The notes: generated from the sequence alone by a model not told the origin. A stretch of 64,000 nt of DNA from Lytechinus variegatus (GCF_018143015.1 NC_054743.1:25915934-25979933), one strand, 5' to 3'. Positions 11,827 to 22,950 are shown, counted from the stretch's first letter. A program made the numbers and translations.

Positions 11827-13653
11827 TGTCCCGTACGACACATGACAATGCAAAAGTTTTTCCTACAATTTTATTTTTGATGATGCAATTTCATAAAATC
11901 AGTTTCTCTTTGTTTGACCCATAGGTGATCGATTTATCCCATAAGGATCTAATTACTGCCCTTCATTTTTCAATTATTGTCCTATCAAAAGTTGTCCCGT
12001 ACGACACACGCTGTGTCGTACGGGACATGTCCCGTACGACACACAATATAATAATGCATTTAATTGCAGGATTTGGATTCAGAAACCATAAATAGTAGGC
12101 ATATTTAAATTGATTTAACATAAAGTGAACTGAAAAAGTACTTTGTTTATCTCCATAGAACATGAAATAGGTGATTCTAAACATTTTAATTGATTTCATG
12201 TAGGCTTATTCTTTTGTGAATCCCTTCAGCTAAACTGGTGATTTTCACTGATCAGAGCAGGTTAATTTCTTTTCATTGAGCATGAAAAGAAAACTTTTAT
12301 AATTATTTCAACCTAGCCTGGAAGATGACTTCCTCTTGCATGCTAATGTGGAATTATTATAAGATGTAAAAAAATACATATCAATCATCATGATCATCTA
12401 ATTTGGACTTCCCTTGATGATCACTATTTTTTATATACAGTATTGAAACTCCTTACTTTTTTCAAGTTGTAAAAAAAATCTGGAAAATAAGACAAACCAT
12501 ATGGTTTCATGAAATGCAGATGGGTTTGAAAAAGTAGAACCGCATTTCTTTAGAAAAAAAATTGTGACAAAAAAGCAAAAAAAAAGTGACAGTTGTGACA
12601 TATATCATGTAGATATACATTTTATATAAAAAATTATAACATTTTAGCCCCATAATTTACACAAAGTTTCATTCATTCATTGTTTAAATAGTGTTTGGAA
12701 ATCATCAATTAATTCCCTAAAATATAACTTCACACAAAACCTCAAGTTTTTCAGCTCGTAAAAATGCTGTGAACACTTGTACATTTCCCATCATGAAAAA
12801 ATTATAACATATTGCTCCCAATTGTATATATTGAGGTTACTTAATTCTATTGTCCTGAATGACTACTTATTCAAAGATTTTTCATAAAAAAGGAAGAATT
12901 TAGGGGCAATGCTCCTTCTGATTGATAAAAAGTTCATTTTTTTTTATTCAGGCTGCCCAGTACAACACGCAAGTGCCTGTACAACACACAAGTGTCCCGT
13001 ACGACACACAAGTGTCCCGTACGACACACAAGTGTCCCGTACGACACAGAAGTGTCCTGTACGACACACAATTGTCCCGTACGACACATTATTTTGTTTA
13101 TGATATATTGACAGAAATATTCAGCTAATAGCGGTTTCTAACCTAATGAATGTCTTAGTTTGATAGGATTATCATTATCATCAGCCAAATAATGTGATTG
13201 AAGAAGTCAAAGTGACATAAAGTAAGAAAGTTTGGCTTCAATTTAGAGATGTCCCGTACGACACATTTTGGATGTCCCGTACGCCACAATGTTCTCGAAA
13301 ATTATAATTTGCTTTATTTATTCATGAATGTTTATTTTGCTTTCTTTTATAAATGTGTTTGTTCTTGGGTAATTGAGGGTCAATTTGAGTTCAGTTTCTA
13401 TGAAATTTATCTGCCCAACTCACAGACTTTTGAGTACGAACTTGAGGTTTCTAAAAAAGCCACTTTTTCTGCGTCCGTACGACACATTACTATTTTAAAT
13501 CTGTATTATACAGGATGTGAATTCAAGTCATGTTAAGTCTTGGTTTTTCTAACACTCTGGTAGTACTTGATGATCACCTATAGTTACTGGAATATTTTTT
13601 GTTTTTTCTTGTCAAAAACTGTCAAATGTTCTCTAAATGTCCCGTACGACACG
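11827..13653. repeat. Dispersed and tandem cluster of a CGTACG-centred 16-mer
   Basis: The word TGTCCCGTACGACACA or a close variant occurs about 15 times in 1.8 kb of otherwise AT-rich DNA. Starts include 11827, 11993, 12012 (inverted), 12028, 13250, 13273, about 13472 and 13638, plus a tandem block at 12954-13090. The two copies at 12012-12043 make a perfect 32-bp palindrome. The copies at 11993 and 12012 form a hairpin with a 3-nt loop. Spacer sequence between the dispersed copies is not repeated, so this is not one decayed satellite. Function is unknown. Confidence 0.8.
12954..13090 (+). repeat. 20-bp tandem repeat, seven units
   Basis: Seven units of about 20 bp (one is 19), each carrying the 16-mer TGTCCCGTACGACACA plus a CAAG spacer. 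The first two units are diverged (tgcccagtacaacacg, tgcctgtacaacacac) and the rest are nearly identical. Open frames through it exist only because the period plus low stop content keeps frames open. Confidence 0.85.
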
Positions 13654-14725
13654 TATGGAATCACCCATTACCCTTTTTGTTGGATGTAAATCCTGAATTT
13701 TTAAACAATCTCTCCATTCATAAAAACCATGGCCTTGTTTTTGAAGTCACTTTGTGGGGTGGCAATAATGACCCAATAACCATCACTGTGTCAAGGGTAC
13801 AAATACTCCTGCTGTGGATTTGGGGGTTCATTTACACTGGAAGATATTGATGCAAAACCTGTTCAAGGAAACAATTACTTTTGAAAAGGACATGCAGACA
13901 AAACAGGCCAAATTGTGTTTTATCTAATATATTTTGCCCCATTCATGTCTTGTTTTTAATTCATAATTTTCGTAGACAATTCAGAAGTCAGAAAGGGTCA
14001 CAAATTAATATATTTAAAAGAAAAACCTTACCAAAATATCCTATTATTTTAACATTGACATTACTTTTGAAAAAGCATGGATCCTCAGTGATACATTTTT
14101 TCTCAGAATTGAGTGATCTTCATTGGTGGTGTTTGCACTCATTGATAGTAAGCCACAATGTCCAATTATTTCATTTTAGTTAAAAGAATGTGAAGGTCTG
14201 TATTATTGTATCATCACATTTCAAACAAGAGAAGTGAATCTTTGTAGAAACTGTGTGGACCTAAAGCTTTCCAACTGTTTTACACAGAGAATTTTCCCCC
14301 TTGTCTGAATGTGTCCATGTATGTTTATACCCCAGCCATATGTCCACAAACATTGGGAGACAAGTTTATAGTGCAAGAGATCAGACATTTGGAAATATTT
14401 AAAGTTTTGAAATATTAGGATGTTATTGGAACCTGGAGCAATGCAGGGCCTCATTTCCTTGCATCCACAAATATAAATTGTCTTTAGATATTTGCAGCTT
14501 TACTTATGAAAAGTAATCTAATGCCCCCTCTACCTCATAATAATATGGTACCACTCTAACATCTAATGGATACCAAATAGGTTCATGGTTCTTATATAGA
14601 TTTAAAGAGATTAAAGGTTAAACAATTATTTCATGAGAAAGCTTTTAAATTCAAGGTTAAATGCTACCATATTATCATTCTGGTACATTGAAATAGATTT
14701 ATCTTTGTGAAATCATGAAATATTA
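13654..14725. other. Non-coding stretch
   Basis: AT-rich, with no supported exon. Apparent frames are short and without motifs. Confidence 0.4.
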
Positions 14726-15106
14726 TACCCCTTTCATAAACCTATCCTCCAATTAGCTGCCTAAGAGTAATGCGGATAATTCAATGAAAATTGCGTTCAT
14801 AAACTCCGAAAATAATCCACACTATTTTTATGAGCGCCCGTCCTGAAAAAGGAGGATAATCGTCATGGCAACGGCACACACCCTCTCCAATGCGGTTGCG
14901 TTGGAAAAGGGTGACCTTGTGACCGCTCCATAGCAATTATCCGCATTACTTTCGAAATGCGTTCATAAAGTCAAAATCTGGTCGCGATGCTGCTATTATA
15001 CGGATAATTGCAGCATCAAAATAATGCGGATAACTCTGGTCCTCCTCCGATTTTACGACCAAATTATGCTGCTATTAGCCGCATAATTGGGTTTATGAAA
15101 GGGGTA
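14726..15106 (+). mobile_element. MITE, TACCCCTTTCATAAACC family, copy 1
   Basis: The ends are TACCCCTTTCATAAACC and its near complement (gtttatgaaaggggta). The interior repeats the words gcggataat and gttcataaactcc in both orientations. The copy at 20692-21080 is the same element inverted. Flanks are TTA and TTT, a near match for a 3-bp target duplication. Non-coding. The second copy's TAA duplication suggests PIF/Harbinger-type insertion. Confidence 0.75.
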
Positions 15107-17198
15107 TTTGTTGAAAACCAATAATTCTGATGAACGTTAACACAAAAAAGGCACAGTATTAATATTGTTTGGAAAAATACCCAACATATGAAATTCCATG
15201 CTTATTTCGCTCATTTCTTTGCAATTACAGTTTCTTGTAGTATCTTTTACCTCATATTTTTTAATCATACATACAAACACTTGGGTAGTCATTTTATTGG
15301 ATTCTGTTCGGACTCATTTTGAGATCGTTACCACATCTGGTGTCTATCTTTAAGGAGTTTTTTTGGGGGGTGATTGCCACTATTTAGAAGATATTTGTAA
15401 AGTTGCAAATTTTGAGAAATTTTCGATGTGTGAAAAGCACACAATTGTGAGGCATGATCTAAAAGTGTGACCAATTCGCATTTGTCAGAAAATGTGGCAA
15501 ATTGGACTTTTGAGGCTTTATATGAATTGGCTTCAGTTGTGGTCTAGAGTTGTATTAAAGAACACTTTGTAATTTACAAGTGTATACTGTGACCCACTTT
15601 GAATGACAGGGTACGACTTTATGAAATTGATTCATAATTCTTTGGAAGACATGTACAAAATTGAGCCCTTGTTCTTTGAGCTGCACCCTGGAGCAGGCCT
15701 AGAGGGATCTATAAACTTTCCTTCAAAAGATCTATAGATCCGTACAACAATGAAAAGTCTGTGTGGTTTGTCGGATCTTGGAGGAGGTGAAGTGCTTCCA
15801 AAGTGCCTTGATCTACACCACGGAGTCTCCTCAGCAATCTTGAAACTTGTCTGTTTCCAGGTTAATTCTCCATGTTTTCTTATATTCCTCCTTGTTTCTT
15901 CCTTCCCCTTCCTTTGTTTTTGCCTGCTTATCGCACACTCTTCCTTTTATTTGCCCCTCTTCCAATATTTTTTTACCAGTCCTTGTTTGTATCTGGTACA
16001 GTTGTCCTTTCTTTATATGTCTTGTTTGCATTGCAACTGTGCCGTCATACTTCAACCCCAGCCTGGGCTGAGTTGCATTTAATATCAATCATTAACGCAA
16101 ACTTATAAAAGTTACAAACTTTATCATCTAATGGTAATTCCCATGGAATCCTTGATTTTGATGGGATGGTAGGTACAGACATCAAAGATATAATGATTTT
16201 TCTCTCTGTTCCCCTCTCTCTCCAACCTATTCTTTCATTGACATCAGAATTTTCGCATTGGAATACATGTATAGTAATATGATTCTTGTTCAATCTTTCC
16301 ATACTTACAGTTAAAACAAGAATATATTCTATTTAACCAGTTAACCAGGGTAGCTGCTGATTATAGAACTGATGTCTCGTAATACTACCCTTTCCCAATC
16401 TAAATTACAAGCCCAAAGCTAGCAGGCATCCCACTTGGGATTCAATACTCATATATCTGTTCTGGAGGCTTTACCAGTACCACTAAACCAACATGCCCTG
16501 TATCCCCTTGCATGCACTGGTGTCATCTTGATGCAACCAAACCTGCTGGTAATGGCCCATGCTAAAGGACACCACCCCTATTAATAGACTAGCGTGATGA
16601 ATTCCTCATAACTGTAAATTAATATTGGCTTTATTCCAATACCATCTGTGCATCACTGAACCTGTGGACATTTCAGATGTACATGTACCTCCAATGACAT
16701 GCCCATGGACCCATTCACACTTGAATATTCATTTGCTTTGTCAGAACTACATGTATTCGCCCAGGAAATTCCAGCCTTTTTTTTTGGGGGGGGGGGTATC
16801 CTGTCAAAACATGAAATGTGATGACCCATTAACATATACTACGTATTTGTATTTCCAGACATCAGATACATGGTGTATTTGGTTTACATTTTTACCCCCC
16901 CCCCCCCCCCCCCCGTATGAAGTAGATTTGTTTGATATCCAATGGATTTTCAAGTTAGTAATCTGAATTGAAATATTAAACATGGAGAAAATGTTGAAAT
17001 GAACTTCTTGGTCTATATATGAACACCACGCCCTGTATACTAATAGGGTGTTCAAAGACTTACATAAAATTTTATATGTGGGATTGGTACTTGGGGTTGT
17101 TGCTGATAGTGACATATCTAACAGACACTCTGTTGCCTTGCTATGACGTCAGAGGATGATCATGACGAATAACAGCATCTTGAGGAGATTCATCTTCT
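15107..17198. other. Non-coding stretch with repeat fragments
   Basis: About 15222-15354 is a diverged piece of the 400-bp TTAA repeat (phrases ttggattctgttcgg, gagatcgttaccac). On the minus strand about 16490-16400 is a tRNA-like head (TTTAGTGGTA... TTGAATCCC) that may be a SINE. There is a poly-G run at about 16787 and a poly-C run at about 16896. A consensus CRE, TGACGTCA, lies near 17142. No gene is recognised. Confidence 0.4.
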
Positions 17199-17335
17199 GG
17201 GGCCTGTTTCATAGAGACTTGTTATGATATCATATATGCTGTTTTAGTTAAAAGCTATTGAAATCATTCGATTTGATTGGCTGGAAGTAAATTTATTACC
17301 GGTACCTAGAAATTGGTCTTAATGAAACGGGTCCC
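17199..17335 (+). mobile_element. Short MITE, GGGGCCTGTTTCAT ends
   Basis: A 137-bp element with ends GGGGCCTGTTTCATAgAG and the complement of TTAATGAAACGGGTCCC. The interior phrase gattggctgg is shared with the GTTTCAT MITEs. Non-coding, probably a diverged member of that superfamily. Confidence 0.5.
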
Positions 17336-18173
17336 TTGCGAAAGCGCTGATAGAGGCATTGCTTTGAAAGTAGATGGAAAGTATCTCTTTCGATGGCGCC
17401 TGTTTTAATGAGCACTTTTTTGGAAATGCACGTCGACATAGTCAACTGGTACGAGATGACGTAATTTTTTAGCATTCCATATGCCTCGGGTCCTCACACA
17501 CGTCCACTATCAGAATCGAGAACCTCGCCACATCCATTTCGCGGTTCTCCTAATTCATAGTCGACGTGTACGTGAGTGACGTCATTTAACCGCTCAAGCT
17601 CAGCATGAAGTTCAAACTTTCCCTTTTAAAACACAGTTTTCAGTGACTTTTTCACAAAATTAATGTAAGTTGTACGATGCATTATGTTTATCATATTTGA
17701 AATTGCTTTCTGATCTCCAAAATTTATATCGATATATATCCTAACTCGCGTGAAAAGGAATCAAAGCAAGTGAAAGGGCAAGTGTGCACAAGTTGCACCT
17801 TCGCATCACCCGACCGGGTCGCCAGGCGAAGGTACGCCCAGATCTTCCGGGTCGGGCAGCGTGTCATGACCCGCTGGTTATCGCGCTGTTTCAAGTGGAC
17901 GTACGTACACGTACAAGTCGAGTGAAATCTAAAGTCAACCGATCTGTAGTGAACGAGGGCAGACGACGACGTTGACTCGAGCGATCAGAGGACTGCTACG
18001 ACGTTCTCGTTCACTACTCCTAAAAGTCTCTATTGGTGAGAGATCTGGGTCCTGTATCAGAAAGCTTATTCGTTGATCATCGGCCTGAAAAAAAAAACTT
18101 GATGGGTGGAAAATGCCCCATTCGTTTTTTTCATGTTTTATATATTCTAGTATGAAGAACTATCATACAATGA
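17336..18173. other. GC-richer, CpG-rich island of unknown role
   Basis: Between about 17400 and 18030 CpG density rises sharply against the AT-rich background. There is a CRE-like TGACGTCA near 17576 and inverted repeats GTAGTGAACGAG...CTCGTTCACTAC (about 17948-18017). A donor-like ttg/GTGAGAG lies at about 18035. It could be a promoter with a non-coding first exon, or one more old inverted-repeat element. No start codon with a convincing protein is present. Confidence 0.3.
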
Positions 18174-18354
18174 TGCTCAAAAGTTAGTGAACCCATGGAC
18201 CTACCACTCTGACTAGGTCCATGGTGAACTCCACCAGAAAAAAAGTGTTGAAGTTTCAGGTATTTAACTGTCAAGTCAGGGGGATAAAATATTTTCATTC
18301 AATAGTAAAGTTTGTTTCTCTGGTCTCACCAAATATTGTAATGATGTTGTCTAT

Positions 18355-18781
18355 GAGGCCGTTCTATACGCTTTCTAAAACTAGTTTACTGGAAACCGAT
18401 TCAGGAAACCAGTTTGGAAGATCGCTTTGCTAGCATTCCCACTTGATAACATGAAAGTGGTTTTCAAAATCACTACACGTAACGCGCTCTTGTTGCTATG
18501 GAAACACTCTCAGTGGGGTGACACGTTTCGCGCAAAATTCGAAACCGCAGCATAGGCATTCTACACCTGTCGTGTGGAGTAGCGCGCTCAAAATGTGCGA
18601 AGATCGCTTCCCGAAGAACGGTTGTGTCCTCACTTACGCTAAAACCAGTTTAACGAGGCAAAGCGAGGTGGTTTTCCAAACTGAATTGGAAGATCGCTTC
18701 CAAGACCGCTTTGACCGTTCTCACTACGCATTAAACTAGTTTCCACTAAACTAGTTTTAGGAACGTAGTGAGAACAGCCTC
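18355..18781 (+). mobile_element. MITE, GAGGCCGTTCT / AAACTAGTTT family, copy 1
   Basis: The ends are GAGGCCGTTCTATACGC and the complement of acgtagtgagaacagcctc. Both ends are followed by words containing aaactagttt and ccagt. The interior carries repeated gaagatcgctt. The right half recurs at 23282-23526. It abuts the palindromic element that starts at 18784. Confidence 0.65.
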
Positions 18782-18783
18782 TA

Positions 18784-19605
18784 CAGTGCGTCCCAGAATA
18801 AACGAAACCGAGATTTAGCGATCATTTATCATAACTTAATCATAAATAGAATAGACAAATGACCTACCAATTTAAAGCTTAGAATCTCCTCTTTCATCTG
18901 ATGTTACTTAGGTTATTTCTTATTCACGCATGAGTGAGTAAAAACAATTTGAAGAAAGGATACCAAAAACTCATTTGGCGGGGGTTATCTGGGCTTCAAA
19001 AAGAAAACCACATTTCTGAAAAGTTCAATATCTGCTCTTTAATTTGGTACCAAAATTACAAAAAAATGATCAAGAAATAAAAAAGTCCTGTTTATTTGAA
19101 ATAAGGCTTGTATTTCAATGATTTCATGAGATAAACGTGTTTTCATCGGTTTCCCACAGAAGCTTTCGCATGGTGAACAAAAGATTTAATGCATGGCTGA
19201 TCGTCAACAAAACAGGATGTCGAGAGAGTTTGAAAGCCATCCTGGAGAACCTCTTCATTTTATGAAATTATTGAAATTCAAGCCTTATTTCAAATGACCA
19301 GAACTTTGTTATTTCGTGATCATTTTCTGTAATTTAGGTATCAAATTAAAGAGGAGATATTGAACTTTTCAAAAATGTGGTTTTCTTTTTGAAACCCAGA
19401 TACCCCCCGCCAAATGAGTTTTTGATATCCTTTCTTCAAATTGCATTTGCTCACTCATGCGTGAATGAGAAATAATCTTAGTAATATCAGATGAAAGAGG
19501 AGATTCTAAGCTTTAAATTGGTAGGTCATTTGTCTATTTTATTTATGATTAAATAATGATAAATGATCAATAAATCTCGGTTTCGTTTTTTTCTGGGATG
19601 CACTG
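18784..19605 (+). mobile_element. Large palindromic (foldback) element with TA target
   Basis: An 822-bp element with ends CAGTGCGTCCCAG and CTGGGATGCACTG, flanked by TA at 18782 and 19606, as in Tc1/mariner insertions. The arms, about 340 bp each (18784-19125 and 19268-19605), are roughly 85-90 per cent complementary by eye around a loop of about 140 bp. There is no coding capacity. Transcribed, it would give a long hairpin RNA. Confidence 0.8.
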
Positions 19606-19857
19606 TATATGTACATAGCATGAGGGAGTGCTTTTTGTGATGGGTTCACTAACTTTTGAGCACAACTGTGGCACAAGGACATGATTTTTAATCTTATTTG
19701 CTCAATCTAGTTTTGCAACATTAGCAGTTCTAAAGTTTTACTTAGGTCCAGTAGACCATTTACCTCTGTCGATATGGTCATTCAATATCTGTATTAAAGC
19801 ATTCATGTTTCGGTTTTGAACATTTTCAAAAGGGTACTGTACTACGAATCCCGCCTG

Positions 19858-20128
19858 TTATAGGAATTGACACCATTCTGGGGTTTGAAAATAATAACAG
19901 ATCCTCCCATATGATCCTCCCTGCTCTGTAATCTCCAGACTCCTAAACCCATCACTTGCACTCCTAAGACGCCTCAACTCAAACAGAAGGGTATTTTTGT
20001 TTCGGGGGATGATGGCTGGGCTAAGAGGAACGGCTATATCCCTAAACATGAATGATGCCATATGTGATTCCAAGACAACTGCTACTTTCTGCCTTGATCT
20101 TGAGATCTTCACCCCCATCACCATCAGC
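19858..20128 (-). CDS. Possible 3'-terminal coding exon of an unrecognised gene
   Basis: On the minus strand a good acceptor (tttctctttaaactcag) opens at 20128 a 90-codon frame ending in TAA at 19858. The protein looks structured rather than random (phrases GVKISRSRQKVAVVLE, IIPRNKNTLLFELRR, GFRSLEITEQGGSYGR), with balanced composition and alternating hydrophobic residues suggesting a beta-rich domain. I do not recognise the family. A donor at 22811 lies in matching phase (AG|G). The acceptor tract is partly built from the end of a MITE at 20135-20535. It may be an orphan host gene, or a piece of a DNA transposon gene. Confidence 0.4.
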
Positions 20129-20134
20129 CTGAGT

Positions 20135-20535
20135 TTAAAGAGAAATTCCAGTAGTTGCAGTAAACACTGATTTCATGAGAAAGTCTGTAAAACAAGGCTT
20201 AATTGTCAGTATATCATCAAGGATCTAGATCTGGTACAGTTACATTAACTGAACTTTGTGAATCTTGAAATCTACGCTGAAAAATGTTCACACCGAAGAT
20301 CCCCAACACAGATAAGCGCACGTGGGACAATGTATAATCATTGCTTAGAGCGTCGTGCCCGACACTCTACCGAATCCTGTGCTTATTTGCTGATTTCTCA
20401 GCAATTACACAATTTCTTCCAGAATCCTTTGGCACATGCGTTTTATTTATACAAACAGACACTTTGGTGGTCATTTCATTGGATTCTGTACGAACTCATT
20501 TTGATATCGTTACCAAAACTAGCATTTACCTTTAA
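20135..20535 (+). mobile_element. 400-bp TTAA-flanked repeat, copy 1
   Basis: TTAA at 20135 and 20532 bounds ends AGAGAAATTCCAG and the imperfect complement AGCATTTACCT. A copy about 95 per cent alike lies at 52973-53374. Diverged pieces are at about 15222-15354 and, inverted, 36473-36600. No protein is encoded. The TTAA duplication suggests piggyBac-type mobilisation. Confidence 0.75.
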
Positions 20536-20691
20536 GGTATCCTGCAAATTATTCCTGATATGGACAACCTTTGGAGTAATTGTGTTGAAGATCAAATTAA
20601 CAGGTTTTTTTATAGGGTAGATAGTTCACTTGTAATCCTGAAGGTTATCCCAAAAGTTTGTTATTGCGAAACATTCAAGTTGCTTTACTAA

Positions 20692-21080
20692 TACCCCTTT
20701 CATAAACCCCATTAAAATGAATTAGGCGGCTAATAGCAGCATAATTTGGTCGTAAAATTGGAGGAGGACAAGAGTTATCCGCATTACTCTGATGCTGCTG
20801 TTATCCACATAATAGCAGCATCGGGACAAGATTTTGAGTTTATGAACGCATTTCCAAATAATGCGAATAATTGCCATGGTGCGGTCACAAGGTCACTCTT
20901 TTCCAACACAACCGCATCGGAGGGGCGTGTCCAGTTGTCATGGCGATTATCCGCCTTTTTCAGGATGGGCGCTCGTAAAAATAATGCGGCTTATTTTCGG
21001 AGTTTATGAACGCAATTTTTATTGAATTATCCGCATTACTCTTAGGCGGCTAATTGGAGGATAGGTTTATGAAAAGGGTA
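20692..21080 (-). mobile_element. MITE, TACCCCTTTCATAAACC family, copy 2
   Basis: Inverted relative to the copy at 14726. It is flanked by a perfect TAA duplication on both sides, a 3-bp TWA target as in PIF/Harbinger elements. The ends are TACCCCTTTCATAAACC and its complement with one change. It lies in the inferred intron of the minus-strand gene candidate. Confidence 0.8.
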
Positions 21081-21763
21081 TAAGATGTTTGTTCAACCGA
21101 TATTGAAGAATGGATCATTATCCAAAAATTCATCGTTAGATTGACAGACTGAAAAAGAGATATCTTCGGACTATGGAAATCATCAGATTAACAAAGCTTT
21201 GGATTGATGAATCTTTAGAATATTGAACCCTCTTATTATTCAAACCCTAAGAATTTCACATCTTTGGAAAATGATGAGCTGTCATAAACTATATCAATTA
21301 TTTCATTGCATGATGTGAACGATCCAGAGTCAAGCTAGAATCTAAAGATTGATTCAATTTGGGCTGATGGGGAGCGCCCTTTCATGTTGTCTGTATCCCT
21401 AGGCCTCATAGATCAACTTTTGTCTGTCATGTGGGTCTTTTCCTTGGTCATCTCTCATTTAAGACATCTTTAATATTCAACACATTGGTATGAAAGGGGA
21501 GGATTGTTAGAATAAATCTTGGGAGATATTTAATACAAAATCTGACATTTTACAGTTTCATCCAACCTCTGCCATCATGTATTTTGGGAAAGGGCCTCAA
21601 GCTTGGGGATTCCTCTCAAATTTGTTTGAGAAGAAGGATGGGGTTGTACGTTTAATATTCACCTATAAAATATTCATGAAAGATGAATATATACCACACA
21701 CACACACACAAGAAAATAAAGGAGATTAAGTAGTTTTATTTGTTTGTAAGTTTGGGTCTCTAT

Positions 21764-22298
21764 TACCCTTTTTACACAGGCTAAAATTTCCTTAACCCCG
21801 TACTATAGGTGGGGCTAAATTGCCATTTAGCCCCACCTATAGTACGGGGTTAAGCTTAGCCCACTTTCTTTTTACACAGCATTTTTGCAAAGTGGGCTAA
21901 CCCCACCTATAGTACGGGATTATTTGGCCCTGCAAAAAAGCAGGGTTATCCCAGCAATTGCGGTGCTAAGAGCGATAGTACGGGGTTAAGATCGCTAGTG
22001 TAAAACGAAAGTGGGCTAAGCTTAACCCCGTACTATTTAGCCCCACCTATAGTACGGGGTTAAGGAAATGTTAGCGTGTGTAAAAAGTGTACGAGTGAAG
22101 TACTTGTACTACGAATGATCGACAAAAACCAATAGTCCGGGGTTAGCGAGTTTCGTGTGTAAAAAGCAAGCATTCCTTATCCGGGGTTAGCAATAACAAT
22201 TTGGCATGTGTGAAAAGGAAAAAAAAATAGTACGGGGTTAAGGATAGTACGGGGTTAGCGATAGTCCGGGGTTAAGAAAATCCTGTGTAAAAAGGGTA
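21764..22298 (+). mobile_element. MITE built of AGTACGGGGTTA repeats
   Basis: The terminal inverted repeats are TACCCTTTTTACACAGG and CCTGTGTAAAAAGGGTA, flanked by TAT on both sides. The interior is made of the word TAGTACGGGGTTA and its complement, about a dozen times, mixed with gtgggctaa and tttagccccacc. This gives several nested hairpins. Non-coding. The 3-bp duplication suggests a PIF/Harbinger-like transposase. Confidence 0.8.
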
Positions 22299-22811
22299 TA
22301 TAATTCCTTGGCCCCGTCTTACAAATTGCGATTGATCCGATCAATCAATCACAACTATGTACGGCCAGCAACATCATCTAATATGCATGTTTGTTCAAAA
22401 TATTTTTTATATTCAAGCATTCATTGTTTTCATGAAAAGTCGCTGTGCTTCTCTTTATTTTCAAAAGGCATTGAGCAAATTTTCTAAAGAAAATTTATGA
22501 CATTGATGGATTTCCATATGCTTGAGATTGATTGGATCAATCGTAACTCTTTGTAAGATGGGGCCCACAATGGTATGCAATACTCTGTGGGGCCTACATG
22601 GAGAAATCAATGATTTGAATCCTAATGACTTGCATCAAGTTCATCTGTAGTTTAAAAACTCCCTCTCTTGTTATGATCGATCACCATTAAAGAAGAAGTG
22701 CGCATGCCACGGCCAAGGCATCTAAACTATTTAACCAGTTGTAAGTTTCACTCATCGGTTGCGTCTCAATAGGTCTAATTGGTGGAGATGATGGGTTTTC
22801 ACGATGCTTAC
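22299..22811. other. Non-coding stretch
   Basis: AT-rich. A pair of inverted phrases near 22320 (cttacaaattgcgattgatcc) and 22530 (gattgatc...ctttgtaagatggggc) suggests one more short inverted-repeat element of about 260 bp, from about 22310 to 22565. The ends are not sharp enough to call it firmly. Confidence 0.35.
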
Positions 22812-22950
22812 CTTGGTGTTGAAGTCAGAAAGGTCAGTGGGTCCAAATAAAATGCCATAGGAGAACATGTACATAGGTGAGCAATCAGGACATGCTCAAA
22901 GGTGCTTCCATCCATCTTGTAAATTAGATTGATTGCTGTTGTCCATACAT
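22812..22950 (-). CDS. Possible penultimate exon of the same unrecognised minus-strand gene
   Basis: A minus-strand open frame ends at a good donor (ACACCAAG/GTAAGC, 22812/22811) and contains the phrases NLIYKMDGSTFEHVL and MAFYLDPLTFLTSTP. The leftover AG joins in phase to the G at 20128. The 5' limit is uncertain; an AG at about 22950 after a T-rich tract is one choice. No family is recognised. The phase match has a one-in-three chance of being accidental. Confidence 0.25.

Larger units (their letters stand above)
18174..19662 (+). mobile_element. Outer inverted-repeat element hosting two nested insertions
   Basis: A perfect 22-bp inverted pair, beginning TGCTCAAAAGTTAGTGAACC, lies at 18174-18195 and 19641-19662. 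The same end type occurs in the short MITE at 55490. Between the ends lie about 160 bp of its own left part, then a MITE (18355-18781), then a palindromic element (18784-19605), then a short right part. The order implies that both inner elements inserted into the outer one. Non-coding, Tc1/mariner-like ends by resemblance. Confidence 0.6.

Noticed and set aside
12954-13090. Regular short repeats resembling a CRISPR array
   Set aside because: The units abut with no unique spacers, and the host is an animal.
12909-13128. Overlapping frames with repeated CPVRHTSVPYDT-like peptides
   Set aside because: They are translations of the 20-bp tandem repeat; all three frames stay open because of the repeat's composition.
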